Origin: Phytophthora sp. 'mugwort'
Taxonomy: Eukaryota; Oomycota; Peronosporomycetes; Peronosporales; Peronosporaceae
Length of the DNA stretch: 64,000 nt
NCBI GenBank assembly: GCA_033558025.1
Contig: JAUCEF010000005.1
Span: 5,208,001 to 5,272,000, forward strand
Direction of reading: 5' to 3'
In this document: piece after piece, positions 9,465 to 23,300 of the stretch
How positions within the stretch are numbered: the first letter of the stretch is position 1
Layout: each line of letters starts with the position of its first letter
Made by a program: the position numbers and the translations under genes
Notes under the pieces: generated by a model
The model's database searches: none
The model's input: only the letters and a program-made list of their open reading frames with translations
Told to the model about the DNA's origin: nothing

Positions 9465-11176
9465 CTACATCTCCGTTATCTCGACGTGCGGTGGCTCTTG
9501 GATGAGCCCGGCCGCCAGCTCGTCTTCAGACGGGTCGTCGGCCTGGCACAAGTCATCGAGACCCAGACGCCCGGCTTCATCGAACTGGCGCAGCAGGAAC
9601 CGCTTGCGTTCCGAGTGGTGACTGCGGCGTCCAGAGACGTCGCCCTCGTCCAGAATTTCAGCCTGCAAGATTTCCTCCAGCACGTCCTCCAGTGTCACGA
9701 TACCAAGGAGCTTATGCATATCACCACTCTGTCATTCAATACAAATACGGTAGAAATTGGTAAGTGAAAAAGTTTGCGACTGCGTCATCCTTTTCACACA
9801 CGCTTTACCGCATCCGTTGTTTGCGATTGCTTCACCAAAACCAGATGTGCACTTTCAGATTTGAACGCATGAAGAAGTGCGCTCAGTCTGCAGTCAGCAT
9901 TCACAGATCGCGTCGTGCGGCCGAAAATCTGGAAGAAGCTCGATAGGAGCGTATTTTCCTAAATAACATAAAGACCCACGGGCCAGCATAAGTTTTGCTT
10001 AAACAGTACTGGAGGTTTGGAACTCTAACACGCACCTTTGGATCCACGAAGATGAGGTCCTTGACGTGGATGGTTCCAATGATGTCGTTCACGGAAGTGC
10101 CATGAACGAGAATACGTGAGAACCCGCTCGCAAGAATACTATGAATGAGCACTCGATCTAGGACGGCAGATATCGGGGCCATGAACAGTTGATCAACGGG
10201 GGTCATGATACTCCGCACAGTCTTGTTTCCGAACGTCATGGCGCCACGAATGATGCCGCTTTCATCCTTGTCGATCATCTGCTGCTTCTCGTGGATGTCG
10301 ATGATCTCCGCCAGCTAAGTGACACAATACAGTGTTGTGTTAAAAATTCTCAGGCAAATCTGCACGATCAATCGCAACGAGCACGTGTGTGTACCTGTCT
10401 CCTTGTGAAAACAGTGCCAATGTCTTCACCCAAAGTCGCATCCAATGCTAAACTTACGGGTTTCGCAAAAATGTAGAAAAGAGCGATCAAGACACGAACA
10501 AACGGGACCACCTTGCCACCAATCACTGCGGAAGCACTGGGTTAGCGAAAAGCGAAACGCGACAGTGAAAAAGAGATATCTATCAATAGTAAACTCCTTT
10601 CTACCTAGCGCGTATCTGGAGCATAAAGCCTGCGGGACAATCTCCCCGAAGATCAAGATGAGGATCGTCGATGCAATGAACCCGAACAGTCCTGCATCAA
10701 ACAGCAACATGAGCACCCATACAGTGTACCGATACCTCTAGCATTCGGCTCCTACCGCTTGTGAGGTCGGCCGTGATAATGGACGTGAGCACGTTGACTG
10801 CCACGTTGCCCAGCAGAAGCGTCGTGAGAAGCAGATTGCCGTTGCGACGCAGCGGGATGACCTTCTTGGCAGCGGCGCTGTTCATGCGCTCCTTCTCCGT
10901 GGCATGCTCATCTTCGCCCGCAGCCACGACGATCTCCAGACCGATAAGATCCAGCGACATGAGGCCGAGCCCCAGGCCCGCGAACATGGCCGAGAGCGCC
11001 AACAGCACCACCAGGGCGCCCACCTGCAGCGCAATGTCCTTGCTGCTGAGCTCCGCGTTCTTCTTACCGCCTCCAAAGCCTCCTCCATTCGCTGACACCG
11101 ACTTCAACTGCGCCGCTGCGAACAACGCGAGGACATGAACGAGTCGCCGCCACTTGCCACTACTGCCTCGTGCCAT
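9465..11176 (-). CDS. CNNM/ACDP-type membrane protein (DUF21 plus CBS domains)
   Basis: Six exons can be joined: 11176-10756, 10691-10605, 10525-10395, 10314-10036, 9958-9809 and 9728-9465, giving 443 residues. Introns are about 64-80 bp. All have GT-AG ends and keep the frame. A hydrophobic leader (residues 11-30) and Gly-rich segment precede the DUF21 transmembrane domain (about 45-195: GLGLGLMSLDLIGLEIV, LLLGNVAVNVLTSI, FGEIVPQALCSRYAL). A linker with LGEDIGTVFTRRQLAEIIDIHE leads to a CBS pair (about 230-395: VRSIMTPVDQLFM, SRILVHG, DIIGTIHVKDLIFV, GIVTLEDVLEEILQAEI). CNNM proteins act in Mg2+ transport or homeostasis. The tail is acidic and short, with no cyclic-nucleotide-binding-like domain visible, so it is nearer the fungal/plant Mam3-like form. 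It is divergent from the giant gene at 11310. Confidence 0.9.
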
Positions 11177-11309
11177 TTTACTTCTTTTTTTCTTTCTGAT
11201 GGGCCCACGACCGTCGTCCGTTTAGCCACGTTAATTCTATAAATAAATGCCATCATTAACAAAGTGAAAAATCTGTGGGATTGTATCCTTACTATTGTGA
11301 GGAGTGGCG
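11177..11309. promoter_or_regulatory. Divergent promoter between CNNM gene and giant secreted-protein gene
   Basis: Only 133 bp separate the two start codons, so this must carry both 5' UTRs and promoters. Visible elements are a GGGCCC palindrome near 11199, a pyrimidine tract just upstream of the CNNM ATG, and an AT-rich TATAAATAAA at about 11239-11248 on the giant-gene side. Confidence 0.55.
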
Positions 11310-14300
11310 ATGAAGATCGCGTGGTTGCTGCTGCTGGTCTACACGTGGGCGTCGTCGAGTGGCGATGCCGCTACCGAACGCTTGCGATTTGCGACGGTGA
11401 GCGCACTTGGACTGCAAGCTGTAGATGATGGCGCGCTGTGAGACTCACCGTGCTGCTTTGCTGTTGTAGGAGGAGTCGCTGGACGAGATCTTGGAGGACG
11501 AGACCCACACGCTGACGCCTGTCCAGCTCGAGATATTCTCAGGAGAGCCGCTCGCAGACACCAAAGCGGCGACGTGGACACGAGCCTATTGCCAGCTCTT
11601 GGTACGATGACTAGGAGGGGACTGTAATCGAGTTATAACTCATTGTAGATACGTCGTAACTTCAGATATCTTGCAGGCATGGCACGTTGCAGCTGGATCG
11701 AGGGGTGGAGAAGCAGTTAGTAGACACGACGTTCATGTGTGTTAGTGAAGACGGTGAATCCCAGCGAAAACGCTCGATTAAGGTCCTCACGACAGCGCAG
11801 GAGGCGCAGCAGATTCTCGCCTCGATCATTTACCAGCCAGACCTGAATTATCACAGCACGTGGTTCGGAGTGACTGACCCACTTTGCATCACTAGGAAAG
11901 ATGACACGGAAATCGTTCGGATGCAGTTATCCCTAGTGAACGAAGACGCCCGAGAGCCGTTGATGGACACGTGTGTTGCTGTTCATCTGAATGAGAATAC
12001 CGTCTTCATGGCGGATATTGCTGGCAGTATACACGAGAAGAAGATCTCAGTGACAAGTGTGAACGACCCACCAACCGTCAACCGAGAATCCGGACGAGAT
12101 TTATCTGTACAGGCCGGAGGTTCTTGCACGAGCCTTTCGGGCTTCAGGCTTAATGATGCTGAAGCTTTTGCAGCTCAAAGTGGCACCAATTCACTGGTTC
12201 CAGTCTTAACCTTGCAACTAAACGTCAAAGTTGGCACGTTGCGAGTGCATCGACAATCGGCGTTGCAGAGCGGAATTCATGTCGTCGGAAGTGGCAAAAG
12301 TCCCGGCGATGCCACGCTGACCTGGAAATTCCCTGATCTGGTTGATAGTTCATTGATCTTGAAAGGTGCAATCTCCGATCTAAACATATTCCTGCCCCAA
12401 GTCGAGTATTGCTCGTCGCTAAACGTTAGCATGATGGTATCGGATACATTACGGGTGACGTTCTCAGACAACGGTTTTTGCGGTGATTCTGGCAAGGAGA
12501 GCTTGTCTGCCGTTCTCGTTGTGCCTGTACGCATTCTACCAACTGATGATCTTGGCGAACTTTTCGCCTCGAAGACTAACATAACGCTGGCGAAGCATTC
12601 GGCACGTATACCCTTGAGATACACACCTGGAAGATCCGACGAAGTTGAATGCACGATTGAACTAAAATATAACGACGGCATGTTGTTAGGGATCGACTAT
12701 TGGGAAGGTACACTGTACAGACAGCCAAATATGACCCCTCGAGATGAATTAAGAACCTCTGCTAAGGTATTAATCCCGATGAGAGGCCTGATTGTTCAAT
12801 TTTGGGGCGAAAAAAGCGAGCGCAAGTCCACCAGTTTCAAGTTTGCTAGAAACGTTTGCGCCATCCAGGAAGTATGCCACCAACTGGAAAGTGTTGCCCT
12901 CTATGAAGAATCTTCCGATGATGAAATTATTGCCGCAGCCCACACTCTTGCGCTTGACAGTGAAAGCGTAACCGAATTACAAGTGATTCGCTATCCTCTG
13001 TCTCGCTTGTGGTTGATTTGGAACATTCCACACACATTCTCGCAAGCGGTAAGGGGGTCAACGCAATCTCGAGTTTCAGTGCAAATGGTTGAACGACGCT
13101 TTCGACTGCAAGGTAAAAGCGGTCAAATTGCGGCTCTGTTGAAAACGCTCAATGTATATTCCTTAATGGGGGGCGTGTGGAGTCACAACCGCTTGAACGT
13201 GACGATAACCGCCTTGAACGATGGTGCCATTCGCTCTCAGCATGCATTATCTACAGAACTTGACATTTTTGCTTTGCCGGTTTTGGAAAATATCCAGCTG
13301 CTGCATCCACTTGAATTGACTTTTGATAAAAACAACGAAATATCCTTAGAAACCACCGCGATATCATATCCGTTGACTTACATTACTAGCACTGCTTTGA
13401 GGTGGACTGTTCGGAGTTCGCGTGGCTCAATCCACTGGGATCCGAACTTGTTAAGCTCCGCTGTTGTAAGCCAACAGATATCCAAGAGGGAATTGGTGCT
13501 ACAAGGGAGTCTCGTCGATTTAAATGCTGCTCTATCAAGTATTCGTATTGACGCGAGCAGTGCTCGAGATGATAATTTATCGTTCATTACATTTTTCGAG
13601 GAACAAACGTACGAATTGATAGCAGTGGAACCAACCAAGACGATTAGCGTACAAACGCTGACTACTTCTTCGACGGAGGGTACAATTGTAGGAAGTTTCC
13701 TACTTGGACTCGATCTCCCAGCACGGAAGTATCCCTATCTCGACCTTAATATTGGTAGTGGACAGTGTAAATCAACTATGATTGGGGCGAATGATGATGT
13801 GGACACGATATCAAGGAAAATTACACAAATGGCTTGTGATGCAGCTCCAGCTACAACATCCGACAAAGTATTTAGACGCGAAGTCCAATCCATTCGCGTG
13901 TTAGCATTGTATCCTGCAGTGGTCCACGAACTGACTGGTACATTCCGAGTTTTATTTCAAGGGCAGTCCTCGGATCCTATTTCACTTAAAGCATCAATTG
14001 GGATATTCAAGGCCACAATCCTTAACATCATAACGGATGCGAACGGTATCGAGGTTTCTCGCAACGAGCTGCCGGTAGAAAATGGTTTTGAGTGGCAAGT
14101 GACATTTGGAACAGCGAGATATGTCGGCGAGACGTTTCAGCCACTCTACGATGAGACATCTGTACCCTTCAAGATAGCAACAGCAGTGATACAAAATGGT
14201 CGAAATATCACGGACCTGCGATTGGATACCTTTTTCCCCGGCATTTCCCTATCCGTTCAGCACGTAAAATCTGCCAGTTCGGGATCCCTGGCGCTCGAGC

Positions 14301-17300
14301 TTTCATTTTCAAGTCCATTTGACGATTTACCAATACTCGCAGTGGAATCAAGCACGCTGGCATCACTTCAAACTGCACAAGTACTAGACATGGCTGTAAA
14401 AGGAAGTAAGAGCCCTATGGTATCTCGTGAAACCGATCTTTTTCGACTCCAAGTGCAAAACCACATAACGCTCCCATTGACATCCTGTGCCAACGCTAGC
14501 TCAGTTGAAAACGCTATTCGTGACCTACCAATTGACCAGTTGCGTGTGTCAGTAAAACGTAAGGCTTCACCATTCGTGTCAGGGAGATTTGACTACGTTG
14601 TTGTGATGTCATCCCCATTTATCGTAGGTTTGGACCTGGTTGCGGACGGCACAGCACCCTTGTCAAAGGCACTGTTTCGATCTTCTATTGTGGATCCAGG
14701 AATTGAAATCCAGGTTACTATGAACACTGTTTCGATGTATCTGGAAGCTCTGGGTAATTCTACGTTAGTTGTTTCTGGAGAAATATCTGCTCGGTTATCC
14801 AGGATGACCAAGAAATTAGGAATTCGACTTCCGGCCTCCTACCTACAAGTTGATTTCAATCAGACACTGATGATTGGCAACATTAGCCTCGAGGGATACG
14901 CACGTAGACTCACTGTAACTATTGCTTGTTCTAAAGGTACAGTTTACTTCTTGCACCGGCAGCCTCCGCTATCGCTTCGTAGTGAACCGATAAACTCTAC
15001 ATTTAAGATTAGTGGGTACTTTACGACTTTGAAAGAGGCGCTGCAATCCGGTCAGTTGTTCTACTCACCACAAGCTGACGCCACTGGATATGACAAGGTG
15101 GTGTTTACTATTGAATCTCCTGATGACCAAGCGGTTGAAATCCTCCCAATTGCGATTATTTCACGAGTGAAGCCCCCGTCGTTCACCTTGCCAACATCGC
15201 CGATTTCTGTGTTCGAAAATGAGTATGTCTCTATTGCAGGAGTAATGTTGAACCTCGCAGACAGGCAAGAAAATAGTTTAATTTCACGTGGAATCACAGT
15301 AAATATTACAGCTCGGAGTGGCCATGTGGAGATAGGGGCCTATGCACGCACTCAAAGGCCTCGGAACAATACAAGTATTCAGATTCAAGGCGACGTTGAA
15401 AATATTAATGCTGCATTAAAACAATTGCGATACCGACCCCCCGTTACTGGAACTCCCACGGAAGACTATATACTCCTTTCAGCACATTGGACAAGTGAAA
15501 GTGGAGAGCAGGCTTCTCCTGCTACGTTTTCGATACCATTAAAGATCAACAGAAGGCCATTAACAGTTAACGTTCTTATCGAAGGCACGATTGTTGGTAC
15601 GTACACTACCACTACAATTTGGATACCTTACTAATTGCCGATATTTATCATACATATTGCTTATCATTCGTTTAGGGGACAGCTCACACCTCACAACAAC
15701 GATGAACGCTCCATTGTCACTTGAGAGTTTACAATTACAAGTCGATGGCGGTGAAGGTCACTGGAGCAACTGTAATCGAATGACAACCCCAATATCTGGA
15801 GCCAATTCTGAAGATTCATGCAACGTTACACTTGACGTCTCGCTTTTTGCAGGTCATGGACTAATTTACAATCGCACGGAACCGTTTTCCCAAAAACAAG
15901 AGGAGGACTCTTCGCTGACTTTAGTACGTTTCATTGGACGTGTGGCACATGCTAACAGATTTCTTCAAAGACAAGTATACGTACCGGATGCAAAGTTTCA
16001 CGGCCCTGACCAAGTCGTGATTAACATCAAGAACCCTGCATGGATAACAGATGAGAGAGCGGTTGCTGAAGATACAATATCGTTGCCAGTGTTTGTTTCG
16101 CCTGACTGCGAAGCTTCCAAACTGTTCTGGGCCGACAGCGGCACAGATACTATGAGTTTTAACAGCTCTACTCCTGTTTCTTTCGCGCTACCTGAACTTT
16201 TGATAGTACGGGAGGGACTTGAGAAGGGGTACTGCCAAGATGATATAGTTTTTCGAGTGATTGTTCAAGCTGATCATGGCTTACTCACGTCAAAAGCGAC
16301 TGCACCTACTACTCCTACATCGTTTGACGACCCTCGCGCTTTGATCTTTGAGGGGAGGATTTGGAATCTGAGTTTGGCACTTAAATCGCTGGAGTACCAA
16401 TTTGAAATAAATCGGGAGGCACAGATTCCAGTTACAGCGAATATTGAAGTTCATTTGCATGAAGAATTTGTTCAGGGAAACAATATGTCCATTATTGTAA
16501 GCTCTGCACTTCTTCGGCTGAAATTTGTTGGTGATACTTGGCTTTCCGATATACTGAAACGAGATACTATCGTGGGGGTTGAAAACACCGACATACTGAT
16601 TGGCGATGAAATAATCCTGGATAGATTTGAAGATTGTACCGACGACGATCCCATTATTATTAGTGTACACAATGGCGTCGTTTACGCTGTGGTAGATGGG
16701 GTGAATATGGAAGCGAACAGTGAGCAACAAATTAGCACTGGAGACAAACGTCATCTACGATCGATCATGTCAAATTTGCTTTACAGCCCCAATCCACACT
16801 TTAACGGTATCGACGAAATTAATTTCAGAGTACACAACCAGGAATACACTCTCTACGTCTACGTTCAGGCCAAAAATGACCCGCCAGAACTTAAATTCAA
16901 CTTGGAAGAAAGGAACAATTGGTACCAGTACCCACGAATGTTTGTCCCGTCCCTTCAACTTATGGACCCGGACAAAAATCAAATGTTTCAAGTTGATATC
17001 ACTGTTGCCAATGGAACTTTGTTTGTGGATCGGCTATCTAGCAGCACTTTCGATGGGGTTACCCTAGAACTAAACTCGTCGTCAACATCGCTTCGAATGA
17101 TGTCAAGATTGGGCAGACTGAATACGATTTTCTTTCAACGCCTGATTGAAGTTATACCAAACAGCTGTGTAAGAGAAGGGGGAACAATGCGAAGATTGTG
17201 TGCCGCGTCGATCGAATTATGTGCTGATGACGGCTTTATCAGCGTTTGTGAAGAGCTACACATGCCTGAACAAGATCTATTCTATCAAATCTCCGTGGCC

Positions 17301-20300
17301 GATTGGGCCAAAAGCTTGAATGTATCAACAGGCAGTTCGTTGAATATCTCGGAGGCTTTTGAGATTCATCAGCGTTTTGACGTCATGTACGGTTTGTTGC
17401 TTCGTATTCAAGCGTCGTCTGGCTTTATTCACATAGATTTACCAATTTGTGGCGACTTACGCGTCGAGGACCAAATGCTATGGTCAGATCTGTATGGAAC
17501 AACCCAGACAATGTATGCGCCAGACGTTGTATGCTTGAACGAAGCATTGGCATCCATCCAGTTTCAAAGCGCGTACGGTGTGAATGACTCCATTATAGTT
17601 CAGCTTGAGCTCTTTAGCGAGGATATGCGGCTACTGGTGAATGAAAGTATTCGGGTTAAAGTGACTGAAACAAAACTACCCAAGCGAATTAACGCTATAC
17701 GAACGACTGGTGACGACGAACCCTGGCTTGTTACGTTTGAGAGCTACGTGAATTTAACGTTACTTGCAAATGTCTCGATCATCGCCGATCCAGATAGTAA
17801 CGGTGAAAATGAAGTCGTCGAAGACATATTAGAGTTAAATGTTTCCTGCTTACATTGCACGTGGAAATACGAAGTGTACGTGCCCAGAGTTTCTTACGAA
17901 TTGGCTCACATTCCTAGTTCGAGACTCAGTTTTCTGGGTCTAAGCGATTCGTTGAACACGGTTCTTTTGACTCTTAAACTTACGACAAACTCAAACACTT
18001 CTGGCGCTGAAAGTATTCACTTCCAGTTAGCACCAGCAGTGGGTCGTTCAATACAAACAACAAATTCTACGTGGAGAGACAGTACAAACATCTCAATTCC
18101 ACTTACCTCCCAGTTCTTAGCACCATTATGGGAGGAGCAAAAGTCCTCAATTACTCAGCAATCATCTAATGATATGATAAGCTTAAGCGGAATGGAAGTT
18201 CCAGAATTGCAATTTCGTTCATTATTACAACTCCCACGAGCTACATTGGTACCAATCAACACATCCATTGCAATACAAGCAAATGAAGAGGAAGTTCGAT
18301 CGATTGGAGAGATATTGACGCTGAGTGGGGATCGAGATGACCCGACGTGGTTTCGAATGGAAGCGCGGGTATCTCACGGACGACTATCGATCCCAACCAA
18401 TATCTGCTGCGTGGATATTCACGAGACTGAGCATGCTAATAAGCTTGATGTAGTCGGTCCAGCATTGGCGCTGAAAAATGCCCTGACTGCTGCCCAATTT
18501 CAAGCAAACGAACATTTTTCGGGAAAGGATTCACTAGAAGTGACCATCGCACTTTTCTCTTTAAAATCTGGTCAGGAAAATGACTCGTTTAGTATTCCGA
18601 TTGAAATTATTGCTATTAACCACGCTCCGACTCTTGTCCATTCTCAGTACCGCGGAGCAAACAGCAACGTTACGTTCTCACATGAATATTTTCTACTGAA
18701 GGATGTCGATTTAGTGAATCTAGAACCTGGAGAAACTCTCTCAGCCTCGCTCTTTCGAATTACTCTGTCATCTGTGACTGGAATATTCCTTTTAGACGAC
18801 CGTGCGAAGCGTAGAGTATCAGTGATTGACGTTGTGGAAAGTGAGAGTGGCTACAGTAATTTCACGTTTGAAGCGACAATGGCGGATGCGAACGCAGTTC
18901 TGGCAACTGTATTGTACGCAGCCAACATCGCAGACCCGAACTGTGAAGATCTAAACGAGATCTTTGTTGCTGTGGACGATCAAGGACACGGAATTGAAAC
19001 GTGGGCACCCAAACAGACGTTTTTAACGGTGACGATCTCTACTTGTGAAGATTATGATAAAGTAACATCTTTTGATCCTTTGGTTCAGCAGCCAATCTAT
19101 GAACCAAGTGCAGATTCAGAATGGGATGCTGACCGAAACGTGTGGGCTCGATGGCAGCGGACTGAGACTCAGGACGAGTTCACACGAGACGATGCACTTG
19201 ATACTGTCCAGTACTTATGCAGCGAAACCTGCGCCAAGGAGGATACAGTGGCGCTTGAAGGTAGAAATCTTCTGGCTCCACCTCCTCCTATTTCGCAGCA
19301 GCAGACAATTCACCTTGATGAAATCTATGACGTTCCAGTTCCACGAGTCACCTCTCGAGCAAATTTGTACTACAGCGCCGAGGACACAGCCTTCCAGTTT
19401 CCAGATCTCGCTCTTGAATTTGCAGATAACAACAACAATCGCAAAGTTGTGGACTTGATACAAGCTGTGCAGCGGTCACAACTCTGGAGCGCCGAGTTGA
19501 GCTACCGACCCACGAAATATGCGTACCCTCGATCCCGTGCAGATGATAAAAGGCATCGCTGGGTAGCCGATTTTGTCGGTAAAAATCCACCGCGATTTCT
19601 GTGTAAGGTAGGAAATGTTTTTTATTTTGCGGCAAGTGACGAACAGCACGGAGAAGAACTTTGGGGTTCCGATGGGTCAACAGAAGGAACTGGACTAGTA
19701 ATCGACTTGATTCCTGGACTGGAGGGTTCCTCACCCGCCCATTTAGTTGCGCTCAATGGGAAGTTGATATTTACAGCTTCAGGTGTAACTGGGAGAGAAA
19801 TGTGGGCGAGTGGCGGAAGTTCAAAGCAAACATACCTTGTTGCAGACATTACACCGGGTCCAAAGAGCTCAAATCCACAATACTACACCTTGTTTCAGTC
19901 TCAATGGCTCTTGTTTCAAGCCGAGACCGATGAGTTCGGAGTGGAGCTCTTCAAGACGGATGGGACTGAGGCTGGAACCGTCATGGTGGAGGATATCTGG
20001 AGAGGTCCTCGAAGTTCAAAACCAAGTTTTTTTGCTCAATGGACGGCCAGTGATGGACGTGCGCGCATGTATTTTTCAGCCACATCCGACAGCGGTCGTG
20101 AGCTTTGGGTGTCGGATGCTTTTTCTAGTTTTAACGCGGAGAGGAATCGGAAACCAACAGCTTCAAATACGCGAGTGGGGACATTCCTTGTCAGTGATAT
20201 TTGCAGTGGAATGGACTCTTCGGATCCACAAGATTTGGTAGCAATAAACTCCATGGGGGTATTCTTTTCAGCCACCGATTGTATACACGGTCGGGAACTG

Positions 20301-23300
20301 TGGGTCACGGATGGGTCGAGTGCTGGCACACGGATGGTGAAAGATCTGAATGTAGCAATAATCGAAGGATCAAACCCATCGAATCTGGTCGTTTTTGGTA
20401 GCAAAGTCTACTTCCAGGCACAAGCTGATTCTTCTACTGGTCGAGAGATGTTTGTAAGCGACGGATCAGCAGCTGGTACATTGTTATTAGTTGACCTCGT
20501 ACCGGGTCCTCTAAGCTCTGCACCAATGTCACTATTACCTGTAGGGCCGGTCACAATTGCTGATGGGACGACAAAACCTCAAGGTCTCAGCTTTTCTGCG
20601 TTTGACTCTGCTGGACATCACAATATTTATCTATCCGACGGCACGAAGCAAGGCATGACTCCGCTTCTCGATGATATTTTTCTTTATAGCCACAATCTGA
20701 GCTTCTCTTCGACTCAACGACATGGTCCAGTTCAACAACAATTTTTAGAGTTTAATAATGCGCTCTATTTTGTCACGCACGAGTCCACCGCTGGGAGAGC
20801 AGTAGCTCAGGAAGAAAACTCTCTGTTGTACCAGTTAGAAATCCGAGTTAGTTATGGGTCGATCTCTACAATCAGTACCGACAGGTTGGCTGATGCTGAT
20901 CATCAAGTTGATCAAACCACAACGAGCCACTTAAAGCTGGAAGGCTCTGTGAGCAACCTCGAGCACAATCTGCAGCGTTTGGTGTACTTTCCTCCTCGAA
21001 ATTGGAACGAAGAGCAGTTCCCTGGAGGTCATATTGTAGAGTGTCAATTCGTAGTGTCGTATGAGAACAAGTCGGTCGAATCATTTGCAGATCTTGTGAT
21101 AATGTCCAGAGTTGATGCTCCCGTGATTTCAGTTCCTCAAGCCCTCGAAGATTCCGCTCATTTCATGAGTGACTATCTCTCCGTATTGAGATTGGAATGC
21201 TTGCCACTCGTATGTGACGAAGATATTCCTATGGGACTTGACGGCTTTGTAGTGAGAACTGCCGATGCGACGCAACAGCAGGTAACGACTGAAGATCTAC
21301 TTGTGATTCGTCTCTCTGTTTCTCATGGAGTGATTTCTCTTGGTGATAATTGGCAATCAAACTGCATCAGTCGGTTTGTGGGAGCCCAATTGAGGAAACG
21401 CGTCTCGTTTGAAGCCAATGCGGATTGTATGAATCGAATAGTGGCGGGTATGGAATATGTTAGTGAGCCCAACTTCAGCGGTGTTGATCATATTAACATT
21501 CGAATTGAATATGCTCGGAGATCGGACGCAGCATATGATGAGGTCACAGTCCCAATTATCGTGATGGAAGTAAATGATGCGCCATTCATTGACGTGGACT
21601 CGGTATTTTATGAAGCAGAGGAAGATATTTCGCTAGTGATCGACGACTTATGCCTTCGAGATCCCGACGCGCTGGATGCCTCACTTCGTGTCATCATGGA
21701 GGCTGGACATGGGCAGCTTGCACTGGTGAGGTCTAACGGCATAACACTCACAACGGAAGGAAATGCCTCCAGATTGACGCTGGACGGCACACTACGTAAC
21801 CTTGAGGCTGCACTTGCTTCAGTCGTTTACACTTCAGCACAAGACTGGAACAGCTTGCAATATCGGTCTGAAGACGGTATCCCTGGAATGAACGGATTTG
21901 ATACGATTACTATCAACGCCACCGACTTCTCATCCGTCAATGGATCTAGCATGTCGGTGTTGTTCGTTTACGTCGATCCACAGCCTGACCCTGTTGTGAT
22001 TCGTGCTCCATCCAACGATGCAACAAGCATCTTTGCTGAGGATTTACCGGGAACGTTGCATGGAGACGAGGATACATGGATTCTAGTTCGAGAGTTAGCG
22101 TTCTCTAGCGCAGATGACACGTCACACTCCACGCTAACTGTGTCACTGTCGGTGACTCACGGTCTTCTCGTTTTGTCACAAGTTCGTGGCCTCACATTTC
22201 TTGAGGGGGCTACTGACGGAGGTAGAAGATTAAAACTTAAAGGCACCTTTACCAACGTGAACGTAGGCATGATTGGTCTGCGTTATCTCCCAAGCAAGGA
22301 CTTTTACGGCCAAGACTCGTTGGTTGTGGATGCCTATGCGGTTGATGAATACACCCAGCAGCAAACCCCGTCGTCATTACTTCGTGTAGCCATCACGGTC
22401 GATGCTGTAAATGACGCGCCGGTTTGGAATATTGGCTCATCTATTGTTCGTGAAATCCAGCAAAATCAAGCAGCAAGACTTAAAGGAATTGCCTTTCATG
22501 ATGTTGATATTGACGCTCTGAACTGCGATGTTGAATCGTGTGTGATGGATTTAATTGTTGAAACCAGCGACGGCTTTATAACGTTACCAAATGCCTCGTC
22601 AACGCTGTTTTCTAACGAAATGGATACTAACAAGGCGACATATTGGGTGCTTTCGGGAACGCCTTATCAGTTAAATCTGATGCTTTCAGATATGATATTT
22701 GAGCTCGATCATCCGAAAGATTATCGCGGGGATAATCCGAGTTACACGGATATTAAACTGCAACTGACAGTTGACGATCGAGGTACCAATGGCTGGGGTG
22801 GACCTCAGATCAGCACAACGACTGTGGTGTTCAATCCAATTCTGTGGTCTCGATACGAGTTTTCGATCATTGCACCAGAAGACGTCCTGACGTTGGACGA
22901 GGATACGGAATTTGCTTTTGACGGAAATCTCCAACTCGCTCATCTGGACTCAGCACTACCATCTTATAACCTTCTCGAAGTATCGATCTCTTGTACTCAT
23001 GGAGTGTTTACACTGAGTAGCCAGATGGATGGGATCCAAGTGCTGCGGAATGATTCGGATGGGCATCTCGTGATTCGAGGCTTCTTTACTCAGTTAAATG
23101 TTGCTCTGAACGGGAGTTCTTATATCCCTAAAGCAAACTGGTACGGGTCCGACGAATTGTCATTGTCTATTGTGGAAACGAATCGCCTGGAGAAGTCCAA
23201 GGACCCAGTGGGTACCTCCGTCTTCCTATTTGTTGTCCCTGTCTGCGACGAGCCCCATTGGGTTTCTCCAGCTGACGAGCCATTTACGATGACAGAAGAT

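Noticed and set aside
11649..11676. Alternative acceptors TTGTAG at 11648 and TTGCAG at 11676 for the giant gene
   Set aside because: The first leads to an immediate stop in the required frame. The second needs a different phase from the upstream exon. The acceptor ending at 11665 keeps phase 0 and restores the repeat.
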